This document shows, piece by piece, positions 45,341 through 53,526 of a stretch of 64,000 nt of DNA. The notes beneath the pieces were generated by a model. That model searched no databases. It was not told the origin of the DNA and was given only the letters and a program-made list of their open reading frames with translations. A program made the position numbers and the translations under genes. Position 1 is the first letter of the stretch. Every line of letters starts with the position of its first letter. Source of the DNA: Tenacibaculum dicentrarchi (GTDB lineage: Bacteria > Bacteroidota > Bacteroidia > Flavobacteriales > Flavobacteriaceae); contig NZ_OESZ01000001.1 of assembly GCF_900239345.1 (NCBI RefSeq), positions 248,001 through 312,000 of the forward strand, in the 5' to 3' direction.

Positions 45341-45360
45341 AGAGCCTGTTTAAATTTTTA
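45341..45360. repeat. Solo inverted-repeat end of the MITE-like family
   Basis: AGAGCCTGTTTAAA at 45341-45354 is identical to the left end of the complete element at 23857. The stop codon of the gene 45358-45972 lies three bases past it, within TTTTTA. No right end is found within the following 800 bp. Confidence 0.6.
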
Positions 45361-45972
45361 GATATTTTTATTTTTTTTCATCTCAATTTCTCGAAACTCA
45401 CGATATAACTTAGAGCATTTTTTAGCATATTCATAATATGTATTTTCACTAAATGTATTTAAATATGTTTTGTTAAAACATATTTTTGTTTTTATTCTTG
45501 GTATTATTTTAAGTTTTTCTTTTTCATCATCATAATACTTCCAATCTCCAACATATTTTCCTGATAATAAATTAATCTTCGATTTTCCGCTTCCATCATT
45601 TACAACATTTCCATATTCGTAACGACTCATTGTTATAAGTTGTATTTTTTTAGTTTGCTTATTGTATTCAAATTGACTTGAGTAACCTGCTCTCATTCCG
45701 TTATATTTAAATTTAAATCCATTTTTAGATTTTTCTATACCAGATTGTTTAGTTAGTTCAATTAATTTACTTTCAGTTTTTTTAAAATTTAGACTAGATA
45801 ATTTGCAAACAATTGTTCCTTTTTCATAATCAATATAAATTGTATCTGTAACAGTATCAAAATCAATATCTTTTGAAACTTTATAGAAAATTTGAGCATA
45901 ACTGAAATTTGAAAATGTGATTAAAATTATAAAATAAATTATCTTCTGCATTTGTTTTTTTATTACTGTCAA
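45358..45972 (-). CDS. Secreted protein of unknown function
   Basis: A 204-residue protein with a signal peptide; the in-frame start at 45972 gives MTVIKKQMQKIIYFIILITFSNFSYAQ and a shorter start MQKIIYFIILITFSNFSYAQ (ATG at 45951) looks more typical. The mature part has VTDTIYIDYEKGTIVCKLSSLNF and AGYSSQFEYNKQTKKIQLITMSRYEYGN, beta strands of a small surface or periplasmic domain. Its stop codon abuts the solo repeat end (45341-45360), so the C-terminus may have been trimmed or redefined by an element. No recognised family. Confidence 0.6.
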   Translation of the reverse strand: MTVIKKQMQKIIYFIILITFSNFSYAQIFYKVSKDIDFDTVTDTIYIDYEKGTIVCKLSSLNFKKTESKLIELTKQSGIEKSKNGFKFKYNGMRAGYSSQFEYNKQTKKIQLITMSRYEYGNVVNDGSGKSKINLLSGKYVGDWKYYDDEKEKLKIIPRIKTKICFNKTYLNTFSENTYYEYAKKCSKLYREFREIEMKKNKNI

Positions 45973-46159
45973 GAATCGATATTATTACTTGGTCGGCTTT
46001 TATCTATTTTATTTTTGTAATCATATTTTTAATATCATTACCTTATGTAAAGATAGGAAATTTAGTTTTTCGCCATTTCATCTAAAAAAAACACTACATC
46101 ACGACAACTTTAACCCTAAGTTTTAATTATTTTTGAAGAACATTTTAATTGTTAGCATT

Positions 46160-47452
46160 ATGAAATACGACCCAATAAACAGTAGCTTATTTATAGAAAA
46201 TCGCAAAAACTTTATGGCAAAAATGAAGCCGAATAGTGTTGCTGTTTTTAATTCAAACGATGTATATCCTGTAAGTGCAGACAGCATGCTTCCTTTTGAA
46301 CAACATCGTGATATTTTCTTTTTAAGTGGTGTTGACCAAGAAGAAAGTGTTTTACTTTTATTTCCTAATTGCCCAAAAGAACACTTACGTGAAGTATTAT
46401 TCGTACGTGAAACAAACGAACATATTGCAGTTTGGGAAGGTGCAAAATTAACCAAAGAAAAAGCATTCGCAACTAGTGGAATCAAAAGTGTTTATTGGTT
46501 ACAAGATTTAGAAAAAGTACTTGCCGAAATAATGGCACTTGCCGAAAATGTGTACATAAATACCAACGAACATTATCGTGCATCGGTAGAAACAGAAACT
46601 CGTGAAGCTCGTTTTACAAAATGGTTATTAGCAAAATATCCTGCACATTCTGTAGCTAAAAGTAACCCTATTTTACAGCATTTACGTTCTTTAAAAAATC
46701 CTATTGAATTAGCTTTAATTCAAAAAGCCTGCGATATTACCGAAAAAGGGTTCAGACGTGTCTTAGATTTTATCAAACCTGGGGTTTGGGAATATGAAAT
46801 TGAAGCAGAATATATTCATGAATTTATCAGAAATCGTTCTAAAAGATTTGCCTATACGCCAATTGTAGCTTCAGGAAATAACGCCAATGTATTGCATTAT
46901 ATTGAAAATAATCAGCAATGTAAGGCGGGCGATTTAATTTTGATGGATGTAGGCGCACAATATGCCAATTATGCTTCCGATATGACTAGAACCGTGCCTG
47001 TTTCTGGTCGTTTTTCGGAACGTCAAAAAGCAGTGTATAATGCGGTAAACCATGTAAAAAATGAAGCAACTAAATTATTAGTCCCTGGAACTATTTGGGC
47101 TGATTATCATAAAGAGGTGGGTAAAATAATGACTTCAGAATTGTTAGATTTAAAATTAATCGACAAAGCGGATGTTCAAAATGAAGACCCAAACTGGCCT
47201 GCATATAAAAAATATTTTATGCACGGAACTTCGCATCACATGGGCTTAGATACCCACGATTACGGATTATTACATCAGCCAATGCAAGCAAATATGGTGT
47301 TTACCGTTGAGCCTGGAATTTATATTCCTGAAGAAGGTTTTGGTATTCGTTTAGAAGACGATGTAGTAATTCAAGAAAATGGTGCGCCGTTTAATTTAAT
47401 GCGTAACATTCCTATTGATGCTGATGAAATTGAAAGTATTATGAATAAATAA
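46160..47452 (+). CDS. pepP: Aminopeptidase P (M24B)
   Basis: A 430-residue metallopeptidase removing the N-terminal residue before proline. I start at ATG 46160 (MKYDPINSSLF); the longer in-frame TTG at 46133 adds nine hydrophobic residues that do not fit. The N-terminal aminopeptidase-P domain (1-150) precedes the pita-bread fold. Metal ligands: Asp in LILMDVGAQYANYASDMTRTVP (two Asp), His in FMHGTSHHMGLDTHD, and Glu in VFTVEPGIYIPEEGFGIRLEDDVV (two Glu). Length fits the family. It is single-copy here and monocistronic. Confidence 0.94.
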   Translation: MKYDPINSSLFIENRKNFMAKMKPNSVAVFNSNDVYPVSADSMLPFEQHRDIFFLSGVDQEESVLLLFPNCPKEHLREVLFVRETNEHIAVWEGAKLTKEKAFATSGIKSVYWLQDLEKVLAEIMALAENVYINTNEHYRASVETETREARFTKWLLAKYPAHSVAKSNPILQHLRSLKNPIELALIQKACDITEKGFRRVLDFIKPGVWEYEIEAEYIHEFIRNRSKRFAYTPIVASGNNANVLHYIENNQQCKAGDLILMDVGAQYANYASDMTRTVPVSGRFSERQKAVYNAVNHVKNEATKLLVPGTIWADYHKEVGKIMTSELLDLKLIDKADVQNEDPNWPAYKKYFMHGTSHHMGLDTHDYGLLHQPMQANMVFTVEPGIYIPEEGFGIRLEDDVVIQENGAPFNLMRNIPIDADEIESIMNK

Positions 47453-47519
47453 TTTTTTATCTAAAAGATTATTCTAAAAATAAAGCTTAAGAAAGAACAG
47501 GAAAATTGCACAAGAATTA

Positions 47520-47546
47520 CAAGGGGTTTAAGCCCCTTGTTTTTTG
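47520..47546 (+). terminator. Palindromic terminator
   Basis: CAAGGGG, TTTAAG, CCCCTTG followed by TTTTTTG. Same design as the palindrome at 14466-14491. Confidence 0.82.
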
Positions 47547-47574
47547 CTTGAAAACTAAAAATAAATAAAATCTT

Positions 47575-48201
47575 ATGATAAAAAAATACGTAGTGCTTAT
47601 TTTACTATTTACCAGCTGTTTCTCTTTTTCACAATCTAGCTGGAAAAAATTTAAAAAATTATCTTCTGCAAAAAAAATATGGATTATTTTTCATCCATTT
47701 AAAGCTAAAAAAGCACAGCGAATTTCTAAAGAAGCTTATAGAGTTGCCGATTCTATTAAAAAATCGCCAGTATTAGACGGTGATGGTGCAGGTGGGCAAG
47801 TTGATGCCTTTCGTCATGCCTTTTGGATGGCGAGTTTGCGTCAAGAGATAGGAAAAAATGCCGCTCGTTCCTTAGGAAAAGCACACGAAAGAGAAAATTA
47901 TCAAACCTATAAAAAACGAAAACTAGAAGACGGTGTTATTCCTGATAAAATAGCAACAACAATGGATTTATTTAACAATAATATTGGATTATCGCTTACT
48001 AAAAAAGGTGTTATAACGCCTAAGAAAGCATTGATTTCTAAAGTGATTAAAGCTATTAAAGCAGGTAAATTAAAAATTATCAAAAAAGATGCCAACGGAA
48101 ATTTTTTAACCTGTAATAATACACTTATCTCTAAAAAGTCATTAAAAGGAAAGTGGGAAAACAATAAGTGTTTGATAAAATCTAATCCTATAAAATTATA
48201 A
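47575..48201 (+). CDS. Secreted DUF6973-like protein
   Basis: A 208-residue protein with a signal peptide (MIKKYVVLILLFTSCFSFSQS; a Cys at 15 may or may not be lipidated). The central motif GAGGQVDAFRHAFWMASLRQE (~77-97) with the DAFRHAxW pattern is characteristic of the DUF6973 family. HERENYQTYKKRKLEDGVIPDKIATTMDLFNNNIG follows. The conserved His and acidic residues suggest a catalytic or metal site, possibly of a phospholipase or peptidase kind, but no activity is known. The C-terminal 40 residues are basic (IKAIKAGKLKIIKKDANG). Confidence 0.7.
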   Translation: MIKKYVVLILLFTSCFSFSQSSWKKFKKLSSAKKIWIIFHPFKAKKAQRISKEAYRVADSIKKSPVLDGDGAGGQVDAFRHAFWMASLRQEIGKNAARSLGKAHERENYQTYKKRKLEDGVIPDKIATTMDLFNNNIGLSLTKKGVITPKKALISKVIKAIKAGKLKIIKKDANGNFLTCNNTLISKKSLKGKWENNKCLIKSNPIKL

Positions 48202-48278
48202 AATAGCCTTGAAAAATAAGTAACACAAACAATATGATTTGTTAACATATACTTACATTTTAAGGCTAAAAACAACGT

Positions 48279-48286
48279 TATATTTG
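48279..48286 (+). promoter_or_regulatory. -7 box of the candidate sRNA
   Basis: TATATTTG is a perfect TAnnTTTG match. No good TTG 19-21 nt upstream. Transcription would start near 48292. Confidence 0.5.
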
Positions 48287-48291
48287 TAGTG

Positions 48292-48360
48292 TTGTTGTTC
48301 TTAAAACACCCCCATGTGTTAAGTACTTAACTCGTTTCCTTGTGTGTTGCGAGTTTTTTT
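48292..48360 (+). ncRNA. Candidate small RNA with C-rich loop
   Basis: A ~69-nt transcript is predicted between the -7 box 48279-48286 and a terminator. It contains the hairpin AACAC/GTGTT with the loop CCCCAT (C-rich loop, 48306-48320), the palindrome TTAAGTACTTAA, and the terminator AACTCG/CGAGTT followed by TTTTTTT. It contains no plausible ORF. The glnS promoter lies downstream at 48478, so it is a separate unit. I do not recognise it from a named family. Confidence 0.5.
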
Positions 48361-48477
48361 ATGCTTTTTTTACAATATAAATAGTTAAATAAGTTGTTTT
48401 AAAATTGATTTTTATAGTCAGATAAAAATATTTAAACTAAAAAACAGGCTTTTTTTTTATATAGAAATCCCTTCAAC

Positions 48478-48485
48478 TATTTTTG
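48478..48485 (+). promoter_or_regulatory. -7 box of glnS
   Basis: TATTTTTG matches TAnnTTTG; transcription from about 48491 gives a 25-nt leader and rules out the in-frame TTG at 48483 as start. No clear -33 TTG. Confidence 0.5.
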
Positions 48486-48515
48486 CGTAATTTTGTGATT
48501 CAATACCAACAGAAA

Positions 48516-50207
48516 ATGTCAGAAGAAAAAAAATCATTGAATTTTTTAGAGCAAATAATAGAAGAGGATTTGGCAAACGGAATGTCAAAAGAAAGTTTAC
48601 GTTTTCGTTTTCCTCCAGAACCTAATGGATATTTACATATCGGACACACAAAAGCTATCGGAATTAGTTTCGGTTTAGGGCAGAAATATAATGCTCCTGT
48701 AAACTTGCGTTTTGATGATACAAATCCTGCTAAAGAAGAGCAAGAATATGTAGATGCTATTAAAAAAGATGTTAGTTGGTTAGGATATCAATGGGAAAAT
48801 GAATTATACTCATCTGATTATTTTCATCAATTATACGATTGGGCTGTTTCACTAATAAAAGACGGAAAAGCGTATATTGATAGTCAATCTTCTGAAGAAA
48901 TGCGTGTTCAAAAAGGAACGCCAACGCAAGTAGGAACTAACAGTCCTTTTAGAAATAGAACTGTTGATGAAAATTTAGATTTATTCAGCAGAATGAAAGC
49001 TGGTGAGTTTGAAGAAGGAGCACATGTTTTACGTGCAAAAATTGATATGGAATCGCCAAATATGTTAATGCGTGACCCATTAATGTATCGTATTTTAAAG
49101 AAAGCACATCACCGTACAGGTAATGATTGGGTTATTTATCCAATGTACGATTGGACACACGGAGAAAGTGATTATTTAGAGCAAATATCGCACTCATTAT
49201 GTTCTTTAGAATTTAAACCTCATAGAGAATTATATAACTGGTTTCGTGACAATGTGTATGAATACAGTAAATCAGAATTTCCAAATGCACCGAAACAACG
49301 TGAGTTTTCTCGTTTAAACTTAAGCTACACTATTATGAGTAAGCGTAAGTTATTAACATTGGTAGAAAATGGAATTGTAAACGGATGGGATGACCCTAGA
49401 ATGCCAACAATTTCTGGATTAAGAAGACGTGGATATACACCTGCTTCAATCCGTAATTTTATTGAAACTGTGGGAGTTTCTAAAAGAGAAAATGTAATTG
49501 ATGTTTCTTTATTAGAGTTTAAAATTCGTGAAGATTTAAATAAAACTGCCAATAGAGTTATGGGAGTTTTAGATCCTGTAAAAGTAATTATTGATAATTA
49601 TCCTGAAGATAGAGAAGAAATTCTTATTGCAGAAAATAATCCTGAGGATGAAAACGCTGGTACAAGAATAGTTCCATTTTCAAGAGAAATTTACATCGAA
49701 AGAGAAGATTTTAGAGAAGAAGCTAATAAAAAATTCTTCCGATTAAAATTAGGAAAAGAAGTTCGTTTAAAAAATGCTTATTTTATAACTGCAACAAGTT
49801 GTGAAAAAGATAAAAATGGCAAAATTACAGTAATTCACTGTACCTATGACCCATTAACAAAATCGGGTAGTAATACTGAAGAAAGTAAGCGTAAAGTAAA
49901 AGGTACTTTACACTGGGTTTCTGTAAAACACGCCGTAAAAGCTGAGGTTAGAGTTTACGATAGATTATTTTCTGATGAAGCTCCAGATGCTCATAAAGAC
50001 AAAGATTTTATGGAATTTGTAAATCCTAATTCATTAGAAAAAATTACTGCTTTTGTAGAACCAAGTTTACAAACTGCTAAAATTGGAGAGCAATTTCAAT
50101 TTCAACGTTTAGGATATTTTAATGTTGATGATGATTCAACTTCAGAGAATTTAGTATTCAATAAAACAGTTGGATTAAGAGATAATTGGGCAAAAGCTAA
50201 TAAATAA
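48516..50207 (+). CDS. glnS: Glutaminyl-tRNA synthetase
   Basis: A 563-residue class I synthetase that charges tRNA-Gln. The ATG at 48516 gives MSEEKKSLNFLEQII, and the promoter box at 48478-48485 lies just before it. Class I motifs: PEPNGYLHIGHTKAIG (HIGH at ~41) and TIMSKRKL (KMSKS-like). The acceptor-binding domain, the GlnRS signature FDDTNPAKEEQEY and the C-terminal beta-barrel anticodon domains (KVIIDNYPED, KGTLHWVSVKHAV) are complete. Length matches the 553-570 residue family. Confidence 0.96.
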   Translation: MSEEKKSLNFLEQIIEEDLANGMSKESLRFRFPPEPNGYLHIGHTKAIGISFGLGQKYNAPVNLRFDDTNPAKEEQEYVDAIKKDVSWLGYQWENELYSSDYFHQLYDWAVSLIKDGKAYIDSQSSEEMRVQKGTPTQVGTNSPFRNRTVDENLDLFSRMKAGEFEEGAHVLRAKIDMESPNMLMRDPLMYRILKKAHHRTGNDWVIYPMYDWTHGESDYLEQISHSLCSLEFKPHRELYNWFRDNVYEYSKSEFPNAPKQREFSRLNLSYTIMSKRKLLTLVENGIVNGWDDPRMPTISGLRRRGYTPASIRNFIETVGVSKRENVIDVSLLEFKIREDLNKTANRVMGVLDPVKVIIDNYPEDREEILIAENNPEDENAGTRIVPFSREIYIEREDFREEANKKFFRLKLGKEVRLKNAYFITATSCEKDKNGKITVIHCTYDPLTKSGSNTEESKRKVKGTLHWVSVKHAVKAEVRVYDRLFSDEAPDAHKDKDFMEFVNPNSLEKITAFVEPSLQTAKIGEQFQFQRLGYFNVDDDSTSENLVFNKTVGLRDNWAKANK

Positions 50208-50339
50208 AACGTTTTAAAATAGTATTGTTTTTATGTGAATAAAAACTTAAAATCAATTTTATAAAAGTCGCTATTTTTACATGAAAATAGTGGCTTTTGT
50301 GTTTTATAAATTTATGAATCATAATGTTTTATCTTGTTT

Positions 50340-50370
50340 TTGATAAGAAAATAATATTTGCCTATATTTG
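50340..50370 (+). promoter_or_regulatory. Promoter of the DUF3575-like gene
   Basis: TTG (50340-50342), 20-nt spacer, TATATTTG (50363-50370): complete Bacteroidota promoter. Leader of about 10 nt to the ATG at 50387. Confidence 0.65.
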
Positions 50371-50386
50371 TTTAAATTAAATTAAA

Positions 50387-50959
50387 ATGAAAAAAATTAT
50401 ATACCTGTTTTTATTAACTGTATCGTTTACTGCTTTTGCACAAATGCAAGAAAAAAAAGAAAAAATTGCACCAGCTAAAAATGAATTTAAAATAGATGCT
50501 TTCGATTTGGCTTTTATGAGAGCATTTGACGTTAGTTATGAGCGTGTAGATAATCAAAATATGGGGTATGGAGTTTCTTTGTTATTAAATTTTCAAGATG
50601 ATGACCTTTATTATGAAAAATTTGCTGTAACACCTTTTTTTAGAATGTATTTTTTTAATAAACAGGATTACGGAGCAAGAGGTTTTTTTGCAGAAGTATA
50701 TACAAAATTTGCTTCAGGAGAAAATCCAGAAGATTATTATGAGCCTGTTTATGATAACAATAATAACTCATCAACCTATAAAGAATATTCTCATGATTTT
50801 TTTGATGTCTCTTTTGGAATGGGATTGGGTTGGAAATGGGTGAATAAAAATGGTTTTAGTGTAGAAGCGTCTTTAGGAGGCGGAAGGTATTTAGGATTTG
50901 ATAAGCATTCACCCGAATTTTCTGGTAGAGGAGGAGTTTCATTCGGATACCGTTTTTAA
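50387..50959 (+). CDS. Outer-membrane beta-barrel protein (DUF3575-like)
   Basis: A 190-residue protein with a signal peptide (MKKIIYLFLLTVSFTAFAQ) and amphipathic strands of a small beta-barrel: FDLAFMRAFDVSYERVD, MGYGVSLLLNF, FAVTPFFRMYFF, ARGFFAEVYTKFA, FFDVSFGMGLGWKWV, GFSVEASLGGGRYLG and the terminal FSGRGGVSFGYRF. It ends in Phe, as outer-membrane barrels do. The DUF3575 family resembles this layout. Role unknown. Monocistronic with its own terminator. Confidence 0.82.
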   Translation: MKKIIYLFLLTVSFTAFAQMQEKKEKIAPAKNEFKIDAFDLAFMRAFDVSYERVDNQNMGYGVSLLLNFQDDDLYYEKFAVTPFFRMYFFNKQDYGARGFFAEVYTKFASGENPEDYYEPVYDNNNNSSTYKEYSHDFFDVSFGMGLGWKWVNKNGFSVEASLGGGRYLGFDKHSPEFSGRGGVSFGYRF

Positions 50960-51000
50960 TTTGGTAAACTATTATTTTTAGTTCTTAACTAAATAAAATT

Positions 51001-51047
51001 AAAAAAACACGTAGTATTGACTTATAGTTAATTATACGTGTTTTTTT
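51001..51047 (+). terminator. Terminator after the barrel gene
   Basis: AAAAAAACACGTA and TACGTGTTTTTTT arms with a 21-nt AT-rich loop, T tract at the end. Confidence 0.8.
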
Positions 51048-51209
51048 ATGGTAAAAATCCATTTTTCATTTTCGAGAGAATATGTATCTTTACTGATTAA
51101 GAAAAGTTAGAAACTTAAAAATTTATCTAACTGAAAATCAATAATAAAAAAGTGTTTTTTGATACTGAATATTTCAGATTTAAAAAATACTTATAAACTA
51201 TATAATTTT

Positions 51210-53051
51210 ATGAGTTGTAACAGTTGTTCAACTAGCAAAGATGGCGTTCCTGGAGGTTGTAAAAGTAATGGGAATTGTGCCAGTGGTACCTGTGGAAGCG
51301 GAAATAAATTGGCTGTTTTTGACTGGTTATCGAATATGACTTTGCCAACAGGTGAAGCCCCTTTTAATATTTATGAAGTTCGATTTAAAAACGGACGTAA
51401 ACATTTTTTTAAAAATACCGAAAAATTAACCCTTTCAATGGGTGATGTTGTAGCTGTTGAAGGTTCATCAGGTCATGATATTGGTATTGTAGCTTTAGCA
51501 GGTGAACTGGTAAAAGTTCAAATGAAAAAACGTAAAATTACTGCAGATAGCGAAGATGTAAAAAAAATATACAGAAAAGCATCGCAAAAAGATATTGATA
51601 TTTGGCAAACAGCTAGAGATAGAGAGCAAGAAACACAGCGAAAAGGACGAGAAATAATTAGTCGTTTAGAACTGAAAATGAAACTTTCTGATGTAGAATA
51701 TCAAGGAGATGGTACAAAAGCTACTTTTTATTATACAGCCGATGAACGTGTAGATTTTCGTCAGTTAATTAGAGATTTAGCAGGTACTTTTTCTATACGT
51801 GTAGAAATGAAACAAGTTGGTATGCGTCAAGAAGCAGCTCGCTTAGGTGGAGTAGGTTCTTGTGGTAGAGAATTATGTTGTTCTACTTGGTTAACCGATT
51901 TTAGAAAAGTAAATACTGCAGCTGCACGGTATCAACAATTATCATTAAATCCTCTAAAATTAGCAGGACAATGTGGTAAATTAAAATGTTGTTTAAATTT
52001 TGAATTAGATACGTATTTAGATGCTTTAAAAAGTTTTCCGAAGCAAGATAAAGTGCTTAAAACTGAAAAAGGAGATGCTGTTTTTGTAAAAATGGATATC
52101 TTTAAAAAAATAGTTTGGTATACTTATAAAGAAGAAAGTTTTAAATGGTTTAGATTATCGTTAGAACAAGTAAATGAAATTATTGTATTAAATGAAAATA
52201 ATGAGCTCGCTTTACCGTTAGATGAATATGAGTTAGAGGTTAATGTACAGCCAATTGTCAATTTTGAAAATGTAGTTGGTCAAGATAGTTTGACTCGTTT
52301 TGATATTCCTAAGAAACCTCGTAATAATGCGAGAACAAAACCAAGAAAACAAGCAGTCAAAAAGGATGGTTTATCTGTTAAAAGACAACCAAATAAAAGA
52401 CCTCAAAGAGCTTCTGTAAATAAAAAAGAAGGGAGTTTACCTGTAAAAAATGAACATTTGGAAGGTCAACTAAAAAGACGTACTCAAAGAAAACCTGTAA
52501 ATAAAAGAGAAGACGATTTATCTACAAAAAATAAGCAAGTAGAAAAACAGTCCAAAAGACGCCCTCAAAGAAGACCTATAAATAAAAGAGAAGGCGATTT
52601 ATCTGTAAAAAATCAGCAAGGGGAAGGACAACCAAAAAGACGCCCTCAAAGAAGAGCTACAAATAAAAAAGAAGGAGATTTATCAGCAAAAAATCAGCAA
52701 ACAGAAGGACAACCAAAAAGACGTCCTCAAAGAAGACCTATAAATAAAAGAGAAGGCGATTTATCAGCAAAAAATCAGCAAACAGAAGGACAACCAAAAA
52801 GACGTCCTCAAAGAAGACCTATAAACAAAAAAGAAGAAGATTTATCTGTAGAAAATAAGCAAACAGAAGGACAATCAAAAAGACGCCCTCAAAGAAGACC
52901 TATAAATAAAATAGTCATAAAAAAGGATGTTGTTAAAAAAAACACTAATATTAGTAAGTCAATAGAAAAAGAAACATCTAAGGAGAATAAGTTTAAAAAA
53001 TCGACAACGCCGACTAAAAATAAAAAGAACGATATAAAAAATGAAAAATAG
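51210..53051 (+). CDS. PSP1/RicT-like protein with basic tandem-repeat tail
   Basis: A 613-residue protein in two parts. Residues 1-340 are the PSP1/RicT (YaaT-like) domain: the N-terminal cysteine cluster SCNSCSTSKDGVPGGCKSNGNC, VAVEGSSGHDIGIV, and the core CGRELCCSTWLTDF and GQCGKLKCCLNFELDTY. From ~395 to 567 follow six imperfect copies of a 27-residue unit (KRRPQRRPINKREGDLSAKN...), strongly basic, then a Lys-rich end. I start at ATG 51210 (MSCNSC), because the upstream in-frame ATG at 51159 adds an atypical prefix. Its 3' end overlaps gldH by 11 nt. The core may handle RNA processing or regulation. Confidence 0.88.
   Translation: MSCNSCSTSKDGVPGGCKSNGNCASGTCGSGNKLAVFDWLSNMTLPTGEAPFNIYEVRFKNGRKHFFKNTEKLTLSMGDVVAVEGSSGHDIGIVALAGELVKVQMKKRKITADSEDVKKIYRKASQKDIDIWQTARDREQETQRKGREIISRLELKMKLSDVEYQGDGTKATFYYTADERVDFRQLIRDLAGTFSIRVEMKQVGMRQEAARLGGVGSCGRELCCSTWLTDFRKVNTAAARYQQLSLNPLKLAGQCGKLKCCLNFELDTYLDALKSFPKQDKVLKTEKGDAVFVKMDIFKKIVWYTYKEESFKWFRLSLEQVNEIIVLNENNELALPLDEYELEVNVQPIVNFENVVGQDSLTRFDIPKKPRNNARTKPRKQAVKKDGLSVKRQPNKRPQRASVNKKEGSLPVKNEHLEGQLKRRTQRKPVNKREDDLSTKNKQVEKQSKRRPQRRPINKREGDLSVKNQQGEGQPKRRPQRRATNKKEGDLSAKNQQTEGQPKRRPQRRPINKREGDLSAKNQQTEGQPKRRPQRRPINKKEEDLSVENKQTEGQSKRRPQRRPINKIVIKKDVVKKNTNISKSIEKETSKENKFKKSTTPTKNKKNDIKNEK
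52395..52910 (+). repeat. 81-bp coding tandem repeat in the RicT-like gene
   Basis: A first unit of 78 bp, five 81-bp units (starts at 52473, 52554, 52635, 52716, 52797) and a partial unit of 33 bp at 52878. Each encodes KRRPQRRPINKREGDLSAKN-like text, reading in frame throughout. Neighbouring units differ at a few bases, which indicates copy-number change by recombination or slippage. Confidence 0.85.
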
Positions 53052-53526
53052 CCTAGTTATCTTTTTTTTAGCTGTTTTTGTAATCATATCTTGTGATTCA
53101 AAAAGTGTTTATGATACCTATAGTACGCTACCAGAAGGTTCATGGAATAAAAATAATGCAATTGTATTTACTTTTGATATAAAAGATTCAATACAAAAAA
53201 AAAACCTATTTATAAATCTTCGAAATAATGAAGACTATGCTTATAGTAACCTGTTTTTAATAACACAATTACGCTTTCCTGATGGGGAGTTGGTCGTTGA
53301 CACTTTAGAATATGATATGACAGATGTTAACGGAAAATTTTTAGGAAAAGGCTTTTCAGGAGTTAAAGAAAATAAATTATTTTATAAAAAAAATATAACA
53401 TTTCCTACTACAGGAACACATACTTTTAAAGTTGCACAAGCTATGAGAAAAAATGGTAAAATAGAAGGTATTAAAGAGCTTAAAGGAATTACACAAGTAG
53501 GATTTAGAATTGAAAAAATACAATAA
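53041..53526 (+). CDS. gldH: Gliding motility lipoprotein GldH
   Basis: A 161-residue lipoprotein needed for gliding in Flavobacterium. The signal peptide MKNSLVIFFLAVFVIISCDS has the lipidation Cys18. The mature part has the family pattern VYDTYSTLPEGSWNKNNAIVFTFD near the start and RNNEDYAYSNLFLITQLRFPDGE, GKGFSGVKENKLFYKKNITFP in the middle. It overlaps the RicT-like gene by 11 nt and the PBP1A gene by one base. The operon structure ties it to cell-wall synthesis. Confidence 0.9.
   Translation: MKNSLVIFFLAVFVIISCDSKSVYDTYSTLPEGSWNKNNAIVFTFDIKDSIQKKNLFINLRNNEDYAYSNLFLITQLRFPDGELVVDTLEYDMTDVNGKFLGKGFSGVKENKLFYKKNITFPTTGTHTFKVAQAMRKNGKIEGIKELKGITQVGFRIEKIQ

Noticed and set aside
46123..46485. 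120-codon ORF on - opposite pepP
   Set aside because: Antisense shadow of the well-supported aminopeptidase P gene with no family match.
52395..52910. Regular 81-bp repeats that might suggest a CRISPR array
   Set aside because: The repeats are contiguous without spacers and stay in frame inside the RicT-like gene.
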